Positions 6,136-11,288 of a DNA stretch of 11,288 bases are shown in pieces. The DNA lies in contig CAIJMB010000190.1 of assembly GCA_903821715.1 (NCBI GenBank), forward strand, positions 1 to 11,288. Reading direction: 5' to 3'. Made by a program: the position numbers and the translations under genes. The notes beneath the pieces were generated by a model. It saw only the letters and a list, made by a program, of their open reading frames with translations, was not told the DNA's origin and made no database searches. Source of the DNA: an uncultured Flavobacteriales bacterium. Lineage in GTDB: Bacteria > Bacteroidota > Bacteroidia > Flavobacteriales > Schleiferiaceae. Position 1 is the first letter of the stretch. Every line of letters starts with the position of its first letter.

Positions 6136-7126
6136 GGCGATTGAGGGTGGATTCGGCGAGGTCCGTGGCGAAGCTTCGCATCGAGATTCCGGCCGCGGCA
6201 AGCTGGCGCGGAACAATGCTTTCAGCGCTCATGCCGGGAATGGTGTTGATTTCGATGAGGACGGGGTCGGTTCCGTCGGCAGGCAGAATGAAGTCGGCGC
6301 GCACAAATCCGCGAAGCGCCATGCCTTCGACGAGGCGCTGGGTGGCGCGGCGAACGGCTTCGGCGGCGGAATCTGCGATGCGGGCCGGCGTGATTTCTTC
6401 AGAGGCGCCCTGGTACTTGGCTTCGAAGTCAAAAAAGGCCTTTTTGGGAACGATTTCGGTGATGCCGAGGATGCGGATCCCATCAGGGGCGACAAAGGCG
6501 CCGCAGCCGAGTTCGGTTCCGACGACGCCTTGTTCGACGACGAGTTCGTCGTCTTCGTGCCACGCAAAGTCACGGGCTTCGGGCCATTCGTGGGCTGACG
6601 TGATTCGGGTGACACCGTAGCTGGAACCGCTACGGCAAGGCTTGACAAAGAGGGGGTAGGTCTGGGTGGCCAAGAAGTCGTGGACGGCCGACTCGTCGGC
6701 TCCGCGCCGAAGGTGAACCGACGGCATCACTCGAACTCCCAAGCGCTGGGCCACGGCGTTGGTCCACAGCTTGTGAAAGGTGAGCGCCGAGGCGGCGGGA
6801 CTGCAGCTCGAGTAGGGGATGCCGGCTTGCTCCCAGGCCATGGCGAGGGTGCCGTCTTCGCCCGGGTGGCCGTGGATGAGGTTGAGGATGGCGTCGATGC
6901 GCCGCTCGGTTCCGTCGATGTCAATGATGGTCCAGGTGCGGTCGCTGAAGCGCAGGGGCAGGCCTGAGGCGTCGAACGCCTTCCATCCGTCGCCGGGGTG
7001 CAGCTCGAGGCGCACGGGGTCGTAGCGCACGGGGTCGAGGACGTCAAACACGTGGCTTCCGCTCAGAAGCGAGATGCCGAATTCACTAGAGTAGCCGCCC
7101 ATGGCTACGGCAACAAGGGGACGCAT
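6104..7126 (-). CDS. ddl: D-alanine--D-alanine ligase
   Basis: Ddl makes the D-Ala-D-Ala dipeptide for the peptidoglycan stem peptide in the cytoplasm. The 340-residue protein shows the ATP-grasp family in order: N-terminal VAMGGYSSEFGISLLSG (7-23); HGHPGEDGTLA (85-95); VKPCRSGSSYGV (161-172), part of the ATP-binding loop; VVEQGVVGTELGCGAF (196-211); the omega loop with EAKYQG (235-240), where the Lys-Tyr pair is typical of D-Ala-D-Ala rather than D-Ala-D-lactate enzymes; and the C-terminal metal-binding block RADFILPADG to IEINTIPGMSAESIVP (276-306). An exact TAnnTTTG box precedes the ATG by four bases. It leads a two-gene operon with coaD and is divergent from the PASTA gene, whose likely ligand is peptidoglycan itself. 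Confidence 0.97.
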   Translation of the reverse strand: MRPLVAVAMGGYSSEFGISLLSGSHVFDVLDPVRYDPVRLELHPGDGWKAFDASGLPLRFSDRTWTIIDIDGTERRIDAILNLIHGHPGEDGTLAMAWEQAGIPYSSCSPAASALTFHKLWTNAVAQRLGVRVMPSVHLRRGADESAVHDFLATQTYPLFVKPCRSGSSYGVTRITSAHEWPEARDFAWHEDDELVVEQGVVGTELGCGAFVAPDGIRILGITEIVPKKAFFDFEAKYQGASEEITPARIADSAAEAVRRATQRLVEGMALRGFVRADFILPADGTDPVLIEINTIPGMSAESIVPRQLAAAGISMRSFATDLAESTLNRHEDRAVPRIF

Positions 7127-7130
7127 GGGT

Positions 7131-7138
7131 CAAAGATA
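7131..7138 (-). promoter_or_regulatory. -7 box of the ddl-coaD operon
   Basis: TATCTTTG on the minus strand matches TAnnTTTG exactly and is followed by ACCC and the ddl ATG at 7126. Only 12 bp separate it from the plus-strand box of the PASTA operon. Confidence 0.65.
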
Positions 7139-7150
7139 GATGCGTCGGAC

Positions 7151-7158
7151 TACCTTTG
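7151..7158 (+). promoter_or_regulatory. -7 box of the PASTA-T9SS-rluD operon
   Basis: TACCTTTG matches TAnnTTTG exactly and is followed by TGCCA and the ATG at 7164. This supports 7164 rather than the in-frame ATG at 7140, which lies upstream of the box. Confidence 0.65.
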
Positions 7159-7163
7159 TGCCA

Positions 7164-7913
7164 ATGGGTAATTTGTGGCTGTTTCTCAAGAGCAAGACCT
7201 TTGGGGTCAACGCCGTCCTGGCGCTGTTGTTTTTTATCGTGCTGGGCATGTCGGCGCAATCTATTCTTAAATGGGTAACGGGGTTTGGCGAGGTCCAAAC
7301 GGTTCCGGATTTAAGCGGAATGAGTTTGGAGGACGCGCAGTCTGCGCTTGCGGAACTTGAGTTGGAAGGTGTTTTACTGGATTCCGCCATGTACCGCCGC
7401 GAGCTTCGCCCCCGCGAGGTGTACCAGCAGTATCCGGTCGCCGGAGCCGTCGTGAAAGCCGGCCGCCAAGTGATGCTCACAATCAACCGGTCGCGGCCCG
7501 AATTGGTGCGCTTGCCAGCCATTAAAGAGCGCACGCTGGCACGTGCCGAACTCGACCTTCGTACGCGTGGATTGTACGTTTCAGACATTCAGTACGTTCC
7601 TGATGTAACCGACGGATTGGTATTGGAAGTGGAATACAACGGACGCCCCCTTGAAGCAGGCAGCCGCGTTCGCAAGGGCGCCGGCCTCACGCTTCGAGTG
7701 GGCATGCGGAGCGGCGACCTCACTCAGCCGGTTCCGGACCTCACGGGCCTCAGTTACGGCGAGGCTAAGGCATTGCTGCAGCTTTCGGGCCTCGGAATCC
7801 AGTGGATGGAAGGTGATACGACGTCAGCGGCCATTCAGTCCCAGAGCCCTGCGAATTCAAATGGCGCGCCCGCGCTACCTGCTCAGGCCAAAGTTCGCGT
7901 ATGGCTCAAGTAA
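7164..7913 (+). CDS. PASTA domain membrane protein
   Basis: PASTA domains bind peptidoglycan fragments and occur outside the membrane on Ser/Thr kinases and class B penicillin-binding proteins. This 249-residue protein has a short cytoplasmic end, one membrane helix at about residues 14-34 (VNAVLALLFFIVLGMSAQSI), and then three PASTA-like repeats at about 43-109 (start VQTVPDLSGMSLEDAQSAL), 113-181 (start LVRLPAIKERTLARAELDL) and 187-249 (start TQPVPDLTGLSYGEAKALL). There is no kinase or transpeptidase domain, so it is a bare membrane-anchored PASTA sensor or scaffold. Such stand-alone proteins are known in Bacteroidota, with role unclear. It is divergent from ddl and overlaps the next gene by 13 bp. 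The longer start at 7140 would add MRRTTFVP and is rejected on promoter position. Confidence 0.93.
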   Translation: MGNLWLFLKSKTFGVNAVLALLFFIVLGMSAQSILKWVTGFGEVQTVPDLSGMSLEDAQSALAELELEGVLLDSAMYRRELRPREVYQQYPVAGAVVKAGRQVMLTINRSRPELVRLPAIKERTLARAELDLRTRGLYVSDIQYVPDVTDGLVLEVEYNGRPLEAGSRVRKGAGLTLRVGMRSGDLTQPVPDLTGLSYGEAKALLQLSGLGIQWMEGDTTSAAIQSQSPANSNGAPALPAQAKVRVWLK

Positions 7914-9688
7914 GAGCTTGGTTTGTGGGTCTTTGGCTGGCGGCGATGGCGGCATCGGCCCAGCCCGTTGAGCAGGCTATGGTGCCGTGGGGTGGGGCGG
8001 TGATCCAATCGTTTCAGGCGTTTAAAACATTTTCAGACACCTTAAATCTGCCGTTGAGTGCGGGCTTCGACCACCGAATTCTTTTGGGATGGACGTCGCG
8101 AGGGGTGCAGGTGTCCCAAACCATGGCGCGCAAGCCCTTAAGCCTTGGAGTCGCCGTATTTGACGGAATTTCGGCCAGCGGCGCACCCTACCATCCAGGT
8201 GTATTGTCCACAGATACGCTGGGCGACGCCCTATACAGTCCGTGGTTTGCGGCTCCCTCGGGGGCGGTGCTCGGGTTTCGCGTGCAGCAGGGCGGCTTTG
8301 GCGATCCGTGCGAGTCCAGTGACAGCTTGGTGGTGCACGCCTGGAGCAGCGCCGATACCGCCTGGGTTCGCATGGGCGGAATCCGAGGCGGACTCGCCGA
8401 CGACCGCTGGAAGGCCTACACGTTTGCGGTTCCGGCCAACGGATCATCGGCCACCCGAGTGCGCATCGGCCGTCACGGAGCCCCTTCAGGCGCCTTTGAT
8501 GTGTTTTTGGTGGACTACCTCGAGCTCAGCGCCACGCAGGGCTTGGGCGATTCCGCCTTGTTTGACCCGACGTGGATTACGCCTCCGGCCCGACTACTCA
8601 ATGTCTACCGCGAGGTGCCCTGGTTTCACTACAACCGCGTGCTGCTCGAGCGCGACTCGGTGCGCACGCCCTACCGCCGCAATGGTATTGTTCCGGTCGG
8701 CGGATGGCAGCTCAACCTCGGCAAGTTGAGTTGGACGGACGCTACAGGCAGCGTCCTGCAGAGCCGCCTGACGGTTCCGGTCGTGTCAAACCTGCTGCAC
8801 AACGTGTCGACCCCGTTTAATTTGGCGCTGAACCGCCCGCAACTTATTCCCACAGGGCCCTTTGCCTGGAACCTCGCCTACTGGTTTGACGGCGAAGCCG
8901 TGGGCGACCGCAGCAACGACACCGCGCGAATTCGAATCGCGTGCGACCAGCGCTACGTAGTCGACGACGGCAGCATCGAGCGCGGCTACGGAGTGGCCCA
9001 AGGTGTCGAACCCCGCTGGGCGCAGCGCTACCAGTTTGTGCAGGCCGATACCTTGCGCGGAATGGACCTCGAGTGGATTCCCGCCGGCCCTCAGGGCGAG
9101 GGCGAGCGCTTTCGCCTCGGGGTCTGGACCATCGATACCGCCGGCTTCCCGGGCGATCCCATCTACGTGAGCGATTCGCTTTACGAGGTGGTATGGAACT
9201 ACGCCGGCCAGCTCGGCCGCCATTATGTGCTTGACACGCTTGGTCTTGTGGTGCCGCGTGACGTCTACCTCGGAGTCGTCATGGAGACCTCGAATTCGGA
9301 CCAGGGCATGCCCCGCGCCGTGCTGGGTCTTGACGTGCACACCGACGCTACCAAGGCATTTGGTGAGGTGGGCGAGTGGTTTTTGAGCCAGCTTCCGGGG
9401 GCGTTGGCTATTCGTCCGTTCTTTCGCGGAACCCCCGGCGACCTCAGCACCCGCGAACCCCAGCGCTCCGTCGGTTTGACCGTGGCTCCACAGCCCGCAA
9501 GCGATTGGGCGGTGGTCCACGGGACTGGACTCCGCCTTGAGGTGCTCAATGCGCTGGGATCTGCCGTCGCTACGGCCGCGCGCGCCGACGCTTCTCAGCC
9601 TTGGCGTGTGGACCTTCGCGGCCTGCCCGCAGGGCTGTACCTGATTCGAAGCGATTCCGGCCACGTAACCCGACTGATTAAGCAATGA
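7901..9688 (+). CDS. Secreted protein with type IX sorting domain
   Basis: The 595-residue product has a Sec signal peptide (MAQVRAWFVGLWLAAMAASA, cleavage likely after A20, before QPVEQ) and a C-terminal type A sorting domain of the type IX secretion system over about the last 80 residues: VAPQPASDWAVV is the usual PNPA-like motif, followed by RLEVLNALGSAV and DLRGLPAGLYLIRSDSG near the end. It should therefore be exported across both membranes and attached to the surface or released. The long central part is rich in Trp, Tyr, Asp and Gly and looks like beta-rich extracellular modules; I recognise no enzyme motif and assign no activity. It starts inside the end of the PASTA gene (13-bp overlap) and its TGA overlaps the rluD ATG, so all three are one operon. 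I recall a T9SS cargo gene at this place in other Flavobacteriales, which suggests a conserved but unexplained role. Confidence 0.9.
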   Translation: MAQVRAWFVGLWLAAMAASAQPVEQAMVPWGGAVIQSFQAFKTFSDTLNLPLSAGFDHRILLGWTSRGVQVSQTMARKPLSLGVAVFDGISASGAPYHPGVLSTDTLGDALYSPWFAAPSGAVLGFRVQQGGFGDPCESSDSLVVHAWSSADTAWVRMGGIRGGLADDRWKAYTFAVPANGSSATRVRIGRHGAPSGAFDVFLVDYLELSATQGLGDSALFDPTWITPPARLLNVYREVPWFHYNRVLLERDSVRTPYRRNGIVPVGGWQLNLGKLSWTDATGSVLQSRLTVPVVSNLLHNVSTPFNLALNRPQLIPTGPFAWNLAYWFDGEAVGDRSNDTARIRIACDQRYVVDDGSIERGYGVAQGVEPRWAQRYQFVQADTLRGMDLEWIPAGPQGEGERFRLGVWTIDTAGFPGDPIYVSDSLYEVVWNYAGQLGRHYVLDTLGLVVPRDVYLGVVMETSNSDQGMPRAVLGLDVHTDATKAFGEVGEWFLSQLPGALAIRPFFRGTPGDLSTREPQRSVGLTVAPQPASDWAVVHGTGLRLEVLNALGSAVATAARADASQPWRVDLRGLPAGLYLIRSDSGHVTRLIKQ

Positions 9689-10587
9689 TCGAGTTTGAGG
9701 ACGAGCTCGAAGAGGGCGCTGGCACCGAAGAGGAACTCTATGTTCACCACCGGTTTGTAGCCGACGCGGGCCAAAAGCCGCTTCGCGTCGATAAATTTCT
9801 GTTCAATTTTCTCGAGAAAACCTCGCGCAACCGCATTCAGAAGGCGGCCGAGGCTGGAGCTATACGCGTCGACGGCCTGCCCGTCAAGTCGAACCACCGG
9901 GTAAAGCCGGGCGAAGAGGTTACGCTGGTGCTGGCGCAGCCTCCGCGCGAGTTTGTGCTCGAGGCCGAGCCCATCGACCTCAACGTCGTCTACCTCGACG
10001 ACGACCTCGCGGTGATCAACAAGCCCGCGGGCATGGTGGTGCACCCGGCATTTGGTCACTTTACCGGTACCCTCGTGCACGGCCTGCTCTACCTCTTTCA
10101 GAATTTGCCCGGCGCGAGCGGCGAAGTGCGGCCCGGCTTAGTGCACCGCATCGACAAGGACACTTCAGGCCTACTGGTCGTGGCCCGAACCGACTATGCA
10201 CTCGCCTTTTTGGCGAAGCAGTTTGCCGACCACAGCTGCGACCGCGAATACCACGCCCTGGTGTGGGGCAATGTGCGCGAAGACCGCGGAACCGTGACCG
10301 GCCACATCGGACGCTCGCTTCAGGACCGCAAAGTGCAAGCGATTTTTCCCGACGGCAAGCACGGAAAGCACGCCGTCACCCACTACGAGGTGCTGGAGCG
10401 CTACCACTTTGCCACGCTCGTAGCCTGCCGCCTTGAAACGGGCCTGCGCTATACCTTGCGCGCCAAACTCTGCCTGCCGCGCATTAATCTCAGCCATCTT
10501 AGACTGGAACTCAAGCGACATGGCCTGCGACTTAAGCTGGTTCTGCTGTGTCTGAGCTTGGAAAAATCCACCAATCGCGCCGGTTAA
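9685..10587 (+). CDS. rluD: RluD-type pseudouridine synthase, 3' end replaced
   Basis: RluD-family enzymes convert specific uridines of 23S rRNA to pseudouridine. An S4 RNA-binding domain lies at about residues 33-83 (LRVDKFLF to GEEVTLVL), then the catalytic domain with INKPAGMVVHP (111-121) and GLVHRIDKDTSGLLVVART (151-169), where D157 is the catalytic Asp. Homology runs on through HAVTHYEVLERYHFATLVACRLETG to residue 253 (10,443). The family next has an RTHQIR-type motif and about 90 more residues with GHP and GD motifs; here the frame instead continues as LRYTLRAKLCLP and ends at 10,587 after 47 residues that are antisense to a phage-like gene. The other two frames after 10,443 do not restore RTHQIR, so this is not a simple frameshift. 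The protein lacks part of the active-site fold and is probably non-functional as written. The start overlaps the T9SS gene stop (ATGA). Confidence 0.88.
   Translation: MIEFEDELEEGAGTEEELYVHHRFVADAGQKPLRVDKFLFNFLEKTSRNRIQKAAEAGAIRVDGLPVKSNHRVKPGEEVTLVLAQPPREFVLEAEPIDLNVVYLDDDLAVINKPAGMVVHPAFGHFTGTLVHGLLYLFQNLPGASGEVRPGLVHRIDKDTSGLLVVARTDYALAFLAKQFADHSCDREYHALVWGNVREDRGTVTGHIGRSLQDRKVQAIFPDGKHGKHAVTHYEVLERYHFATLVACRLETGLRYTLRAKLCLPRINLSHLRLELKRHGLRLKLVLLCLSLEKSTNRAG
10441..10446. other. Junction between chromosomal and phage-like DNA
   Basis: Conserved rluD coding stops after the Gly codon at 10,441-10,443, and the opposite-strand phage-like reading frame is convincing down to the CAG (Gln) codon at 10,444-10,446. 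The shared bases ggc(c) could be microhomology. Both genes are cut at the same point, base composition becomes less GC-rich to the right, and no integrase, tRNA or obvious direct repeat is seen at the site. Confidence 0.75.
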
Positions 10588-10677
10588 AGCACCGCCGATC
10601 GAGAATATTTTACCAATCCCACCGGCCTCTTTTTCAAAAGCAGTTGATAAGCCTGTCAGGAATGTGCCTTCAAACAT
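10444..10677 (-). CDS. Phage virion protein, N-terminal fragment
   Basis: Starting at ATG 10,677 the minus strand encodes MFEGTFLTGLSTAFEKEAGG, then a Gly-rich hydrophobic stretch IFSIGGALTGAIGGFF (24-39), then a Gln-rich, coil-prone stretch AQTQQNQLKSQAMSLEFQSK and MAEINARQAEFGAQGIAQ (41-78). This layout is like the N termini of internal virion or ejection proteins found after tail genes in podovirus-like phages and prophages, especially of Alphaproteobacteria; this is pattern recognition, not a match I could test. The frame formally stays open to 10,171, but beyond about residue 78 it is the reverse complement of rluD and is not real protein. The gene is thus truncated at the junction. It lies 79 bp after the preceding phage gene. 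An alternative is another coiled-coil head or tail protein. Confidence 0.55.
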
Positions 10678-10756
10678 TTGAAACGCCTATTTGTTGGAGA
10701 GCAATAAAGCTCTGCATGCTTAAAATATGGAGCAGAGGGGCTTTTACGGGTACCCA

Positions 10757-11287
10757 TCACGCCCCCATAGAGACTTCCAGCGTCATGCCAACCAGAGTGA
10801 GCGGCAGCGGGTCCGACTGTCGGACAAACACTTGACCGCTGTCGGCCCATGTTGGTGTCAGAACAATCAAGATTTCCTGCGATTTAAGTGCCGGAGCAGT
10901 ACCGTATGGCTCTGTCGAACGCTGCTTTGCCTCGACTAGGTTGTTTTCATTTGGGCCAATAAAGATGCCGGAGGATTGAAACACCCGCAGCCACGCCTTG
11001 TTGACGTTCTTCACGCGGCCCTGTCCAAATCCAGCATCGATTTGCGCTGCCATTGGCAGGGTCTGCATGTCGGCAATGATCGGCAAACCAACCGTGACAA
11101 TGGTTGCTGCGCGCTCAAGATCGATCGAGCCGGATGTAACAACCCGCTGCGGATGCACCGCCCCGTCCGTAAGGATGCTGACCGTCTTGCCTTCCAGATG
11201 AGACAGGCCGGAGATCGAATTGCGGGCAAACGACCATGATGTAGTAGCCGTGCTTCTCAGTGCCGCAGGGATCACTTTATCGACGCG
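10757..11287 (-). CDS. Phage tail or DNA-stabilisation-like protein, C-terminal part (partial)
   Basis: The frame is open from the right edge of the window to a TGA at 10,759-10,757, so only the C-terminal 176 residues are seen; the GTG at 11,275 is probably internal. The block ISGLSHLEGKTVSILTDGAVH, followed by VVTSGSIDLERAATIVTVGLPIIADMQTLP, is of a type I recall from structural proteins of tailed phages located between head and internal-virion genes (tail nozzle or packaged-DNA stabilisation-like). The rest (VNKAWLRVFQSSGIFIGPNENN and SDPLPLTLVGMTLEVSMGA) looks beta-rich. Order and strand agree with the next gene being an internal virion protein. The phage origin is more certain than the exact structural role. 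Confidence 0.65.
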   Translation of the reverse strand, partial: RVDKVIPAALRSTATTSWSFARNSISGLSHLEGKTVSILTDGAVHPQRVVTSGSIDLERAATIVTVGLPIIADMQTLPMAAQIDAGFGQGRVKNVNKAWLRVFQSSGIFIGPNENNLVEAKQRSTEPYGTAPALKSQEILIVLTPTWADSGQVFVRQSDPLPLTLVGMTLEVSMGA

Positions 11288-11288
11288 C

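Noticed and set aside
6136..6216. Longer coaD frame from 6216
   Set aside because: The upstream residues are the shifted frame of ddl; the nucleotidyltransferase fold begins at MKTALFPGSFDP.
8786..9685. 299-codon minus-strand frame opposite the T9SS gene
   Set aside because: It lies antisense to a gene with a clear signal peptide and sorting domain, and has no recognisable motif; long shadow frames are expected in GC-rich DNA.
10171..10443. C-terminal half of the minus-strand phage frame
   Set aside because: It is the exact reverse complement of well conserved rluD coding sequence, so it is a shadow frame left of the junction.
10447..10587. C-terminal 47 residues of the rluD open frame as genuine protein
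   Set aside because: They do not resemble the RluD family and are antisense to the phage-like gene.
10698..10713. Hairpin agagc-aataaa-gctct in the phage spacer as terminator
   Set aside because: The stem is only five bp with no T-run after it.
10656..10757. 33-residue minus-strand ORF starting at a TGATG overlap
   Set aside because: Coupling position is suggestive, but the peptide has no recognisable feature and runs into the start of the next phage gene; too weak to list as a gene.

Overview
The window reads as two pieces of DNA of different origin. Positions 1 to about 10,443 are compact chromosomal DNA of a Bacteroidota bacterium, most likely Flavobacteriales-like. This rests on the gene order (rsfS-ftsH-LUD-cdsA, biotin ligase, pyrE, Nudix, coaD, ddl, PASTA, T9SS protein, rluD), which I recall as typical of that group, on a type IX secretion C-terminal sorting domain, on TAnnTTTG-type -7 boxes directly before start codons, and on the lack of clear Shine-Dalgarno sites. 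The base composition is GC-rich for that group, so the family-level placement is only inference. From about 10,444 to the end the sequence looks like tailed-phage structural DNA and is visibly less GC-rich.

Layout. Minus strand 1-3596 is one tight operon: rsfS (ribosome silencing factor), ftsH (membrane AAA+ protease), a LUD-domain protein and the start of cdsA (CDP-diacylglycerol synthase, cut by the window edge). Biotin-protein ligase runs divergently on the plus strand (3686-4405). A 230-bp repeat-rich spacer lies between it and the convergent pyrE (4636-5286, minus). A Nudix hydrolase (5285-5716, plus) starts on the same CATG as pyrE and runs 43 bp into the 3' end of the convergent coaD. 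coaD and ddl form a minus-strand operon (7126 to 5674) with a 32-bp overlap. Divergent from ddl are a PASTA membrane protein, a large T9SS cargo protein and an RluD-type pseudouridine synthase, each overlapping its neighbour, so they form an operon from 7164.

Functions. The genes are mostly housekeeping: ribosome control and modification (RsfS, RluD), membrane protein quality control and phospholipid synthesis (FtsH, CdsA), coenzymes and nucleotides (CoaD, biotin ligase, PyrE), and cell wall (Ddl and PASTA, whose promoters lie back to back). Five starts share one layout: a TAnnTTTG or one-mismatch box, then 4 to 5 bases, then ATG. This predicts leaderless or nearly leaderless mRNAs, and I used it to correct several starts.

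Most notable. rluD homology stops abruptly after the LETG motif at about 10,443, and the next base pairs belong to an opposite-strand phage virion gene. This is either a prophage or recombination breakpoint or an assembly chimera, and the sequence alone cannot decide. I see no CRISPR array, RNA gene, transposase or clearly new defence system. The most interesting non-genic signals are the shared and back-to-back start/promoter architectures and a short degenerate repeat family that occurs both in the birA-pyrE spacer and inside the repetitive C-terminal tail of ftsH.
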